From Pisolithus tinctorius (taxonomy: Eukaryota > Basidiomycota > Agaricomycetes > Boletales > Pisolithaceae): DNA of 64,000 bases. Position numbers and translations under genes: made by a program. Below are positions 1-10,961 of the stretch, one piece after another. The stretch's first letter is position 1, and each line of letters begins with the position of its first letter. The notes under the pieces are model-generated. The model ran no database searches, was not told the origin of the DNA, and saw only the letters and a list, made by a program, of their open reading frames with translations. The stretch covers positions 372,001 through 436,000 of the forward strand of contig JANFAH010000012.1 of the NCBI GenBank assembly GCA_024663395.1, given 5' to 3'.

Positions 1-600
1 AATGGATGGGCCAGGCCCCAGTAAGATGTGCCCTGTCGAAACATAAAGGCAGGCCCGTCACTAATATCATTTAATAGAGCCACAATATATGGACAGGCCC
101 TTCAGTAGTATTATTTATATTGTCACAGCATATGGATGGGCCTGTCCACAGTAAGATGTACCCCTGATGCAACATAAAGATGGGCCTTCAGTAGTATCAT
201 GTACATCGTCACAACAAATGGATGGGCCCATCTAGCAAGATGCACCCCTGTCACAACATAAGGACAAGCCCGTGTATGGTATTCTTAGGCAGCAGAAAGG
301 GAGATCCAAGCTATCCACATAAGGACAGTCCATGTAAGGCATTCTCAGGCAGCAGAAAGGGAGATCAAAGGGATCTACATAAGGATGGGCCCAACCATGG
401 TATTCTCAGGAAGCAGATAAGGGAAAACAAAAACCAGCATTACAACATAAGACAGGCCGATCTATCTATTGCAGGATTACAAACCCTCGGCACTGTATAA
501 GACAGGCCAATCCATCATATCATAGATACTCACCGCAAATGGATGGGCCTATCCATATTGGGTTATCCCCCTGTCACAATATAAGACAGGCCCAGGAAGA
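1..600 (-). repeat. Satellite block 1 (degenerate, inverted relative to the other blocks)
   Basis: Degenerate repeats built on the palindromic GGCC core seen at 23750-24665, 32800-33960 and 55873-56600, read here in the opposite orientation (for example the core and 'cacaacatatgg'-like spacer around 220-260). Between 273 and 420 three copies of a roughly 60-bp segment with 'ggcagcagaaagggagatc' follow one another. No coding potential is convincing. The array probably continues left of the window. Confidence 0.75.
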
Positions 601-1011
601 CAAGAAATGAAGAAAGTGGAACCTCTCGCACTGTAGAGTATCTGAATTTCCCACTATAAATTGTGTTTCACATTGGACAATTTGCCTATTCAGTTGGAAT
701 CTCAGGTGCTGGTCTATGTAGCTGCGAGCCAGGACTCCGCCATTGGAGCAGATGGGAAACTTGCAAAACAAATGGCAATGCTATTCCAGAACAATGCATA
801 ATATTTTTATCTGAGCCTCTGCTTCATATATGCATTCAGGATTATTGACTTGTACTGGTATTGCCGTCATGCATGGGAATCATTCATAGGTGGGATAAAA
901 AATGCACATCCACGTATCTCATCGTCCGTCTTTAACCTCTGACTCTTCCAGTCTCCAATCACCATCACCGCTCTCACCGTCAAACTACTCCATTGTCTCA
1001 TCATCAGAAAC
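601..1011. other. Spacer without recognised feature
   Basis: Short ORFs on both strands here have no recognisable domain and no composition that sets them apart. I see nothing supportable, except that the last part may hold the promoter of the decayed gene that follows. Confidence 0.5.
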
Positions 1012-2790
1012 ATGTCATCATCGTCGTCTCACAAGCTCTTCAAGAAATCACCTGAGCTTGATGCTGCAGCCAACCACATACTTCAAATTTACTTCAAGGA
1101 TATCACAGAAAGCAGCAAGCTACTTCAAATTTACTTCAAGGATATCGTGGAAAGCAGCAAGCTGGGAAAGGTGGACAAGATTGCGAAGTGGAAAGGTGCC
1201 ATCAAGGTGATAAACGATGAACTAGTGTGTCATAGCATCATCACATTTTTTCACTAACTGATGTATTCAGGATGCTGTATGTGACCTCATCACTAGGATG
1301 GATGAGATTCCAATGACCCTCATCAGCATCGACACGTTCTTAAAGTGGCATGAAGACCTCAGCTTGATCGACCACCTGTAGCCTGAGTGGAAGACTGCCC
1401 TATCCCCTTCCAAAACTGATGTCACCAACCACAAGTGGCTCAACATCGTTGAGCATCGATATGACTACCACTGGTTGGGCCTCCCTATGCCCCGTGTCAT
1501 GCCAACACTGACACCACCCACTCAAGAGACCAAAATGCCTAAGAGCAACAAAGGAAAACAGAAAGCGACCGAGGCAGAGGTGGAGCAAATGATGGTGGAG
1601 AGCTTGCACAGGATGGAGGTGGACAATGAGGGTGAAGACAAGGTGCCAGAAAAGGAGGATGAGGAGGAAGAACCAGCGCGAGGCAGGCAGAAGCACAAAG
1701 CTGCTGCGAAAATGACATCCCATCGATCCAGAGGTCGATCCTGCTCTAGGAAGGCAACAGCAGAAACCAACAATGAAGACGACGTTCCTGCTCAAGGCCA
1801 ATCGAAACGTAAGCCTTGTCCACCGTTGGATGGACTATATGGTCGCACTGCCCTAGCTGCCAGAAGGACGCCTTCCCCTGACCCCCATTCCTGTGAGTCG
1901 TGCCACAGACGCAAGGTCCAATGCGACAGGAACCCCAGGAAGTCCTGCTTCCCATGTGACAGTTGCAAGATTCAATGTAGCCATGCCAAAGGCAGGATTG
2001 CCGCTCCAACTCGATGGAATCCATCACAAGCCAGGGGAAAAAAGTGAGCTCAAAGTCTGTCCCTGATGATGGAGACCCAAGAATCCCAAAGCCCAAAGGA
2101 ATGTCCCCAAAAGCGACACCTTTCGATGGCTTTCAAAGCCATCAATGCTGGGGTTGGGCCCTCCAACCAGGGAGAGACAATCCCTGAGGGATCTTCACTC
2201 AGTATGTTCTCAATTTCATGTATTTACGCTGACTCAATATTTATTCAGAGATTCGTATTCCTGCATTCAAACGCAGGGATTCCCACCCAATCCCAGCTGC
2301 TGTATGAGTGGATTCAATCATCAAGGCTGACCCATCCATTGCGCAGGTGGTAGAGGAATCTATGGTAGCAGGTACGTTTAATCACTCCACATTTATGTTA
2401 ATTATTGTGGTTAATCCTTGTATTCAAAGCAGACACCCACCCATCGACAACTGCAGCACCCATCCAACTCACAACCGCTGCAACTCCCAGCGCACCATCA
2501 CCCATCTGTGCCCCAACCGCCAAGGTGTCACAAATGTCCAACACGTTCGAAGAGCGAATCGAAGATCTGGAATGTCAACTCTGTGATGCTGAGGCCCACT
2601 GCCAATATTACAAGGACTGATTGTATGATTTCCAAATACAACAAGATGAAACCATGCAGATGCTGGACAGGATGGCTCATGAGCTGGAGGCTCTGCATAT
2701 TCAGGTATATGGACGACCATTGGGTGATGATCTCATCGATCTGTTTGGGCCTCTGGCAGATGAGACAAGGGTGGATAGGACAGCAGGGTG
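1012..2790 (+). pseudogene. Decayed Zn2Cys6 plus coiled-coil gene
   Basis: Several exons of one gene can be read. Exon 1 (1012-1224) is joined through a 46-bp intron (1225-1270, GT..AG) to a longer exon ending at 2047. Near 1890-1975 it carries a cysteine cluster spaced C-x2-C-x6-C-x7-C-x2-C-x6-C, the classic fungal Zn2Cys6 (Gal4-type) DNA-binding spacing, followed by a basic tail and preceded by a Glu/Lys-rich stretch. From about 2535 to 2790 a heptad-like segment (ERIEDLECQL, then MLDRMAHELEALHIQVYGRP) suggests a coiled coil typical of a large family of Agaricomycete proteins. A TAG at 1379-1381 and a TGA at 2618-2620 interrupt it. Exon 1 has an in-frame 42-bp duplication. The same cysteine pattern occurs in the antisense genes of both retrotransposons in this window, so it may be a relative or an old transposon passenger. 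Start and end are uncertain. Confidence 0.6.
1078..1161 (+). repeat. 42-bp tandem duplication within coding exon
   Basis: Two adjacent copies (1078-1119 and 1120-1161) differing at a few bases. Each encodes a version of LQIYFKDI-T/V-ESSK, so the duplication keeps the reading frame. Confidence 0.8.
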
Positions 2791-2899
2791 AACGAGGCCG
2801 TCTATCATTTTACTCCTCCACGGTACATACAATGTCATTTTATATTTCTGTTTTAATTGACCACTCCTGCTGCATCATATATTCAACCTTTATTTAAGA

Positions 2900-3800
2900 G
2901 TGAGAAAAAGACAATAATGGCTAGACAGCCAACAGAATTGTGAAGGATAATCTCATTCTACTAAAACAACCACTGATGTATCCTGATAGGTGGAAGCTTA
3001 GCAAATGCATGGCTTTGCGATATAGCATAGTTAACATGAAACTTATAAAATGAGATAGTGGGATGGTCTCATTCTGCTAAAACTGGAGTCGATGGAGCCT
3101 GATAGACAGAACCCAAATGCGCAGGCTATGCTATTTACAGCGTTCACTTGGCATTTACAAAACACAATAATGGCTAATAATAGGATAACAATGCAATGAA
3201 AGATGTCAGCCTGCGAAAACAGCATTCTGTGGATCCCAATAGACACATCTGAGTCTGCTAATATGGCCGCTGATGAATCCCAATAGATGGACACCTGGTG
3301 AACGAGCAGCTATGCTATTTACAGCATTCACTTGGGAGTTACAAAACAAGATAACAGCTAATAATAGGATGACAATGCAAAGAAAGATGTCAGCCTGCAA
3401 AAACAGCATTCCGCAGATCCCAATAGACAGAACCCTTCCAAATGAGCGGCCTGTGCAATATGCAAGGCTGATATGGACTGTCTCAACCTGCTAACATGGC
3501 ATTCAATGGATCCTGATAGACAGAACCCTTCAAAGTGAGCGGACTGTGTGAGATGCAAGGCTGAGAGCAATTGGTCATCAGATGCAAATGCAAAGCAATA
3601 TTCTCATTGCGCTAACGTAGGATCCAAGGTATGCCCACAGGTGGGACATGTGCAAACGAGTGGAGTGTGAGATTTGCAAGGTTCAATTCAGGGAAAAAGT
3701 TGCATTCTGCTATTGCAGGAGCCAATGTATTTCGATAGGCAGAAGCTTGGCAAATGAGCAGATAAATATTTCTCAGCAGATGGAAATACAACCAAGGGCA
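2900..3800. repeat. Degenerate tandem repeats of about 180 bp
   Basis: Units share 'ctgctaa', 'gatcctgatagacagaaccc', 'gctatgctatttacagc' and 'ggctaataataggat'. The clearest pair is about 3065-3245 against 3250-3430, followed by shorter units to about 3560 and relics to 3800. No coding. The repeat is unlike the GGCC satellite. Confidence 0.7.
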
Positions 3801-3918
3801 TTCAGCCAGTCACTAGTGCCCAATTAACCCTCTGCAGTGAGCAATAAATATTCTGTTTCCCAACAATGGTTTGTTGCTGTTCATCTCAGCCCACGGACAC
3901 ATGAGCCTTTCAAGACAG

Positions 3919-4442
3919 TGTCATAGCCATGCCTCGACCCCAGCCAGACTCGGCCTCGCACTCACTTAGTCCGGCCTCGGCCTCGCCTGTTCGCGATCCC
4001 CAGATGTCCTAGTGCAGTGGACACTGCTTTGCAGTGTCTGTCACTTCGGCTAAGCCCTGCCCGGTCCTGTCTCCGGTCCACCTGTCCCAGTCTCCGTTAC
4101 CTTAGTCATACGTTAGTAATCCTTGTCTTACCAATCCTCTTAGCAATCCTTGCGAGACCGGCATTACCGGTCTCCGTACTATAGTTACTTCTAGTATATA
4201 AACTCGTAGATACTCGGCCTGTAGACCTCAGTCTGAAATCAACTAAGTATCTCCTGATAACCCCGCCTTGGCCTCGGACTCGGACTGAGATCCACGCAAG
4301 GGAATAGCACTGTATCCTCAGTCGCTAAGTCCAAGCAGTCCACCCTTCTGTACCTTCATCTTTATCCCTGACTCCGACCCCTCAGCCTCGCGCCCATTTC
4401 GGTCTCCGGTCCGGTCTCAACCCGGACACCCCATACTTAACA
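3919..4442 (+). repeat. 5' LTR of element 1
   Basis: 524 bp, TG..CA ends, with a TATA box at 4195-4202. It pairs with 10962-11485. I counted about 20 differences from the 3' copy, and all are CG against TG or CA. It holds five CCGGTC words (4061, 4073, 4167, 4406, 4411). Confidence 0.95.
4195..4202 (+). promoter_or_regulatory. TATA box in 5' LTR of element 1
   Basis: TATATAAA about 250 bp before the LTR end; the 3' LTR has the same box at 11238-11245. It is placed as expected for the U3 promoter that drives genomic RNA. Confidence 0.7.
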
Positions 4443-4480
4443 GTATTTCAGACTCGCCACTTGTGTGGGTCTAAACCATC

Positions 4481-5845
4481 ATGGCAACCAAGACTCGCTT
4501 CCAACCTCCCCGTGGCCGCTCTGCCACTAATCCCGACTCCGCTTCAGCCAGTGGGGCTCGCCGCAAAACAGCTCTAGCTGCGTTGGGCACCACTAGGCGC
4601 TCCCCAGACCCTGTCAGTCCTTTCAGGGGCTTTTCAGCCCAGACATCCAATATCCCCACCCCACGTCGTCCCACTGCTCCCATCCCCGAGGGTGACCCTG
4701 GCGATGATGGGCCGGGCGACGATGATGATAACCACCCAGAAGATGATGACCCCGATGATAATGGTCCCGGTGATGATAATCCAGAAGATGATCCGGACTT
4801 CCCAGACCCAGACACCAAACCCGCGGTCACGGTCTTCGACAGTCTCGCGAAGGCCATCAAGCTGTTGGCTCGCAATGCCCGCACTAGCCCTGAGTCCTCA
4901 AGCAGGACCAAGCTGCGTGAGCCCGACACTTTTGATGGCACAGATCCCAAGAAGCTCCGCGCATTCTTTATCCAGTGCAAGCTTAATTTCCAAGACCATC
5001 CCCAGGCTTTTAGGACCGACCGAGCCAAAGTCATCTTCACGCAATCGTACCTCAAAGGCATGGCCTTAGAATGGTTCGAGCCAGACTTACTGGGGCTCGA
5101 CGACCCCGATGACCGGCCTCTCTGGATGGACTCCTGGCGGGAGTTCGTCCTGGAGCTACAAACCACCTTTGGTCCTCACGACCCGGTCGCTGACGCCGAG
5201 AGTCAGCTTGACCATCTACATATGAAGGAAAGCCAGCGCATTAACAAGTACATAGTTGACTTTAATCGGCTTGCTTCGCAAGTCTGAGGCTACGGAGATG
5301 GTGCGCTGTGCCACCACTTCTACTCCAGACTCCCAGACCGGATTAAGGACGAAGTTTGTCGAGTTGGCAAACCCCAGACACTTCACAAGCTCCGCCACCT
5401 CGCCCAGGAAATAGATGTGCGCTATTGGGAGCGCAAGGAAGAGGTCCAACGGGCGAGTAAGCACCAGAGCTCCTCCAATAGCAACAACAACAAGTCCGGC
5501 GGCTCTGGCAACAATAGTCAGCCCAAGACCGGTCAAGATAAGTCCAAGACCGGCAGCAACAACAACACCGGTTCTACCCCTAAGATGGCTTCATCGAAGC
5601 CGGGCAACAATAGTAACAGCAATTCGTCGAAACCCGAGCCTAGCAAACTTGGGAAGGATGGAAAGCTCACCCCAGAGGAATGCAAGCGTCGCATAGAGGG
5701 CAATCTCTGCATGTTCTGCGGAGGCCCTGGTCACTTCGCTGACAAATGCCCCAAGAAAGCCAGAAAGGCCAAAGCTCACGCTGCGGCCACCACCGAGGCC
5801 GCACCGGCCTCAGGCTCGGGTACTACCCCCAAGACAAAAAAATAG
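4481..5845 (+). pseudogene. gag: gag of element 1, with internal TGA
   Basis: Encodes the capsid/nucleocapsid polyprotein that packages element RNA. The ATG at 4481 lies 38 bp after the LTR. An Asp/Pro-rich N-terminal part is followed by a Ty3-type capsid region from about residue 145 (REPDTFDG, then LKGMALEWFEPDLL) and a zinc knuckle CMFCGGPGHFADKC at about residues 410-423. The tail is Lys/Ala-rich. A TGA at 5285-5287 interrupts the frame; the homologous position in element 2 is an open Lys codon, so this is damage rather than normal termination. Gag ends at TAG 5843-5845, directly behind a run of seven A that looks like a -1 frameshift site into pol. Confidence 0.88.
5836..5842 (+). promoter_or_regulatory. 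Putative -1 ribosomal frameshift site (gag to pol)
   Basis: The heptamer A AAA AAA sits in the zero-frame arrangement X XXY YYZ, and the very next codon is the gag TAG. A -1 slip continues as IGSGSQDSAQ into the pol frame. Element 2 has A AAA AAT at the equivalent place. Confidence 0.75.
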
Positions 5846-8800
5846 GTAGCGGCTCCCAGGACTCCGCACAATCTGGGAGCTGCGTTGACTCCGGTTGTGC
5901 AAACTTGGAGGCTCGTCTCAACGCGTCCGCTCTTTCCAGTCCGAACTCCTTGACCCCATATGTCACTATAGAAAACCCAGAAATACCTCGGCTTCGTACT
6001 TTAGTGGACTCCGGTTCCACCCATTGTTTTATAGATAATCATTTTGTTAATCAACACTCGTTTACCCCGTACTCAGTCTCCCCAATCTGACTCCAGCTCT
6101 TCGATGGAACGTCCACCTTCACCATAACCCAAGCAGTAGATGTCAATATTCGCTTCGCATCCGGCGATGTCACCCCGGTAACCCTGTTTTTAGCCCCGTT
6201 GGATTCTGAGTGTAAGATAGTTCTCGGACATGACTGGCTCACCCGCTACAATCCGTTGATTGATTGGGTACTGAGTAGTCTAACATTCCAGACTCCTGCA
6301 CAAGGAATGCCAACCCCGTCGACACCCCCTGTAAGCCCGGTCTCCACTGGCCTTCCTGACCCCGGTCCTAGTGACCAACCAGGCCTTGCGCCATCTGTAC
6401 CGGTCTCCGACTCTCTGACTCGCACCCCTCTGAAGGCCCCTCTGGTTTCCTTAATCAATGCAGCCGCTTTTGTGCGCGCCTGCAAACTAGAAGGGTCCGT
6501 CCAATTCCAACTTCAGCTCCGCCCCTCGGACTCAGCTCAAGCCCGATCAGCCTCGGCCTCCCCTCCTCCAGCCTTACCCAATGTACCGGAAGAGTACCAC
6601 GACTTCGCTGATGTATTCAGCAAGGCCAAGGCCTTGGCACTCCCACCACACCGGGAATATGATCTAAAGATAGAGCTCGAAGAAGGAACAACCCCGCCCC
6701 TCAGCACCATCTACTCGCTGTCCCCGGTTGAGCTGCAAGCTCTCCGGACCTTCATCGATGAAAACCTCACCACCGGATTCATTCGGCCTACTTCATCCCC
6801 TTATGCTGCACCGGTCCTCTTTGTCAAGAAGAAGGACAGCTCCCTCCGGCTCTGTGTAGATTTCCGTGGCCTCAACAAAATCACTAAGAAGGATCGCTAC
6901 CCACTCCCGCTCATCTCCGACCTGTTAGATTCACCAAGCCGAGCCAAGATCTACACCAAGATTGATCTTCGGCATGCCTACCATCTCGTCTGGATCGCCC
7001 TGGGCGATGAATGGAAGACCGCCTTCCGGACTCGGTATGGATCTTACGAGTGGTTAGTAATGCCCTTCGGCCTCACCAATGCCCCGGCCGCCTTCCAACG
7101 TTTCGTGAATACCATTTTCGCGGACATGTTGGACATCTGCGTAGTCGTCTACTTAGATGACATCTTAATCTACTCCGGAGATAAGGAGTCTCACAAGCAG
7201 CATGTCCGAGAAGTCCTCTGCCGGCTTCGGCTTCACGGCCTTTATGCGAAGCTGGAGAAATGTGAGTTCCACTCGGACTCGGTCGAATACCTCGGATTCC
7301 ACCTTTCCCCTGCCAGCCTCACGATGTCCAAGGAAAAGGTCCAGACCATCTGCGACTGGCCTGAGCCTCGCAAGGTCAAGGACATCCAATCCTTCCTCGG
7401 CTTTGCCAATTTCTACCACCGCTTTATCTTTAATTACTCGGACATCGTCATACCACTGACTCGGCTTACCCGCAAGGGGGCTCCTTGGAACTTCTCTGAG
7501 GAGTGCCGCCGGTCATTCAACAACCTCAAGGCCGCCTTCACCACTGTGCCGGTCCTAACTCATTTCATCCCCGGGGTACCTATCACCGTCGAGACCGATG
7601 CATCGGACTATGCCATTGCCGGCATTCTGTCTATTACTTGCGGCGATGGCCAGATTCATCCGGTCGCATTCTACTCCTGGACTCTGATGGCCCCAGAATT
7701 GAATTATGACACCCACGACAAGGAATTGCTTGCCATTTTCGAAGCATTCCGGACCTGGCGCCATTACCTTGAGGGCTCGGCCTCACCGGTCGACGTTGTT
7801 ACCGACCACAAGAATCTCAAGTACTTCTCTACCTCCAAAGTACTCACCTGCCGCCAAGCTCGCTGGTCAGAATTCCTTTCGCAATTCAATATGATCATCA
7901 GATTCAGGCCCGGTAAGCTTGGGGCTAAGCCCGATGCCCTAACTAGACAATGGGACATCTACCCCAAAGAGGGGGATAGCGGCTATGCCCGAGTGAACCC
8001 GCAAAACCTGAGACCGGTCTTCACCCAAGAGCAACTAGCGGTCTCCCTTCGCGCAACATACCTCGAGCACCCGGTCTTACGAGCAGTCGCACTGATGGAT
8101 GTAGAGAAACTTCATAATGACATCCTGACCGCACTGCCGGACGACCCGGTCTCACAAATCTGCCTGTCCAACATGTCTGATCCCCGGTGGTCAGTAGATG
8201 ACACCGGCTTCCTTCGTCTTGATGGAAGGATCTACGTGCTGGACTCAAATGATCTCTGTCTTAGGGTCTTGCAGCTTAAGCATGACCATCCCCTGTCTGG
8301 CCACTTCGGCCAGAACCGAACCCTAGAACTCATTCGGCATGAGTACACCTGGCCCGGCCTCAGGACATTCATCAAAGACTTTGTCCAGTCTTGCACGGCC
8401 TGCACTTGGGCTAAGGTTCCCTGCCATCGGCCTTACGGCCTTCTCAAGCAACTCCCGGTGCCAGAGAAACCATGGAATTCCATCTCTATGGATTTCATTG
8501 AGCAACTTCTGGCCTCGACCAGCTTCATGGCCATCCTCGTAGTAGTTGACTGGCTTTCCAAGCAGGCCATATTCATCCCAACCCATGACACTATCACAGC
8601 CCCAGAACTTGCCAAGTTATTCCTACTCCATGTCTTTTCGAAGCACGGAGTACCGGCCCATGTAACCTCAGACCAAGGCTCGGAGTTCGTCTCCCACTTC
8701 TTCCGGTCACTCGGTAAGGCCCTAGATATGCGCTTACATTTCACCTCGGGCTACCCCCCCGAAGGTGATGGCCAGACCGAGCGGACTAACCAAACTCTTG

Positions 8801-9561
8801 AGCAATACCTCCGAGTATACTGCAACTACCAGCAGGATAATTGGGCTGAGCTACTACCTTTGGCCAAGTTCGCATACAACAATGCCCCTAGTGCCACCAC
8901 CGGTGTCTCACCATTCTTCGCTAATAAGGGCTACCATCCTAACGTCTCGGTGTACCCGGAGCACGACCTCACTTCCGCCCGGGCTCGTGACTATGCAGTT
9001 GACCTAGACTCACTGCACCAATACCTACATGAGGAGATGACCCTCGCACAACAGCGCTATCAAGGACCGGCCGATGCTAAACGCATGCCGGCTCCGGACT
9101 TCAAGGTCGGTGACCAGGTATATGTAAAAGCCAAATACTTCCGGTCAACTCGGCCTTCCAAGAAACTTTCAGAAAAGAATCTTGGGCCGTATCCGGTCAT
9201 AGCTCAGGCCGGTACCCACTCGTTCACACTGCACCTGCCGGACTCAATGCGCGCAGTCCACCCAGTCTTCCATGTCTCCCAACTCGAGCTGGTCGTCCCT
9301 AATACCATCCTGAACCGGACTCAGCCACCACCCCCACCAGTCGAGGCTGATGGTGAACTTGAGTTCGAGGTAGCGGAAATCCTCGACTCTAAGGTCGACC
9401 GGCGTCACCGGTGTTGGCTTCAATACTTAGTCCGGTGGACCAGCTACGAAGGGACTGACGAAGAAACTACATGGGTACTTGCTACCGAACTTGATAATGC
9501 CTCTGAACTCGTGCAAGAGTTTCATTCCCGCTATCCTAATAAACCCGGCCCCCTCCAATGA
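5842..9561 (+). CDS. pol: pol of element 1: PR-RT-RNase H-integrase-chromodomain
   Basis: In the -1 frame relative to gag. An aspartic protease with DSGS lies near 6008-6019. A TGA at 6088-6090 breaks the frame in the protease region; the rest is open to the TGA at 9559-9561. Counting from 6199: reverse transcriptase with YLDD at about residues 318-321, RNase H starting VETDASD near 464, integrase HHCC zinc finger from about 695, and a D765-D825-E861 triad with 59 and 35 residues between members. A chromodomain lies at about 1054-1110 (EFEVAEILDSK, then LVRWTSYEG). Chromodomains of this group guide integration to modified chromatin. The true N-terminus comes from frameshifting, not from an ATG. 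Confidence 0.93.
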
Positions 9562-9755
9562 GGACCGGCTTCGACTGGCCTCAGCTTTCTGTTTCTGTTT
9601 CTGTTTTCCTATCGGTATCTAGTGTTCCTTTGATCTCTTACTTACTTTGTTTCCCCTTTCTTGTTTTCCCTTACGTTACTATAGAACACTGGACACCGGA
9701 CACCAGGCACGTCACATTCGCGGAGAAGGGTAACAAGGGTGCTACGCTACGAAAC

Positions 9756-10841
9756 CTACTCGGCCATGCTCTCATCCTCCACTTCGGACTCTTCCTCCTC
9801 ATCCTCGCCGTGTGTTTTCAACCACTCGGCCTCCCTGCGTAGCTCTTCGGAGTCGAGCTCGGAAGAGCCCGAGTCCGAGGGCGAGACTGCCATGCCGAAG
9901 CTGTAGGACTCGTCGAGCATCGCCTCGAGCACGTCGGCGATCCTACTGGAGTTTTCGGCCACGGTCTCATGGGCCTCGAAGAGGCCCGCCAGGTTGTTGG
10001 CGATGAGTCCCACGACATCGATGAGCCGCTCGAGCTTGTCCTCTAAGCCTGAGAACCCACCTGCTATGGCCTTTTTCTCCCCACTCCCACCGGTCTTGGA
10101 CTCGTCGATCTCTAGCACCTCGGTCGGTTTCGACTTCGCCCGTTTCTTCTGGCTGGGCCCGGGCTCAGGCGACTCCTCGTTGGCTTTCTGTTTCTTCCCC
10201 TTGTCAGCCTTGGTAGCGGCCTTGGGACCGGCCTCGGCATCCTTCCCGTCTCCTGGCCACCGGCACTTGCCTTTGGATTGGTTGCAGCACATGCAGGCAA
10301 CCCTTTTCTTATTGCCGTCTACGAGGAACTCGCAGACGACCTGCGCCTGAGTGCAACGGGTACAGCTAGAGGTTGTTAGATGAAAAGAGCGCAGGTGGTA
10401 GAGAAATACTCACCCAGGGTCCATCACTACCCTCTTCACTTCACCCCCGGGCTCACCACTAACGCCCCCAGCGCCGGCCTCATCACTCTTGCCGGCCTCG
10501 GCCTTGCGCTTGCGCTCAGCCTCCCGCCTCTCCTCCTCTTCGCGTACTCTCCTCTCCTTGGCCTCCCGCACTGCCTTCTCGGCCTCGGCCTTCTCCCTCT
10601 CAGCCCTCTCGGCCTCAATCCGCTCCCTCTCCACTCTCTCGGCCTCCAGTCGCGCCTGCTCTTCCCGCCGGGCTTGCTCTGCCGCCTTTCGCCTCTTCCT
10701 TTCCTTCGACTTGGCCTTCATCACTTCCTCCTCGTCGTCGGTGTCATATCGAATGGCATCGTCCGACACCTGGGTCCAGTCGACAACGACCTGGCCTTCG
10801 TCATTCTTGTCTGTCGCAGCAATCGGCCTCGAGTCGGACAT
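9756..10841 (-). CDS. Antisense spliced gene in element 1: coiled-coil Zn2Cys6-like protein
   Basis: Lies between pol and the 3' LTR on the opposite strand. The ATG at 10841 opens exon 1 (10841-10414). A 48-bp intron (10413-10366, GTGAGT..CTAAC..CTCTAG, phase 2) leads to exon 2 (10365-9756), giving 345 residues with no stop. Residues about 60-135 are a very charged Arg/Glu/Ala helix, probably a coiled coil. Residues 144-177 hold cysteines spaced C-x2-C-x6-C-x12-C-x2-C-x6-C, matching the Zn2Cys6 consensus. A Lys-rich segment, a second predicted helix (LEDKLERLIDVVGLIANNL) and an acidic tail follow. Binding to CGG-containing DNA would be the family expectation. Its antisense orientation explains how an intron survives reverse transcription of the sense RNA. 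Element 2 carries a counterpart at 25573-26815. Function is unknown; a regulator of the element is my inference. Confidence 0.8.
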
Positions 10842-10948
10842 GATGAATAGGATGAGAAAGAAAGACGCAAAGGGCTTAGCGAGCCACAAGTATCGGTTTT
10901 TCAAACTCAGCCTGCCACTCTCGCAGGGGACTCATGGGTTCGACCCCT

Positions 10949-10961
10949 AAGAGGGGGATAC
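10949..10961 (+). other. Polypurine tract of element 1
   Basis: AAGAGGGGGATAC immediately before the 3' LTR, the usual plus-strand primer position. Element 2 has CTAAGGGGGGGGCAC in the same place. Confidence 0.75.

Noticed and set aside
4692..5069. Alternative-frame ORF over gag
   Set aside because: Shadow of the gag frame in an Asp-rich region; no domain and not conserved in element 2.
10930..10960. tRNA gene suggested by GGTTCGACCCC before the 3' LTR of element 1
   Set aside because: Resembles a T-loop/B-box, but no acceptor stem, D-arm or anticodon arm can be folded around it, and it adjoins the polypurine tract.
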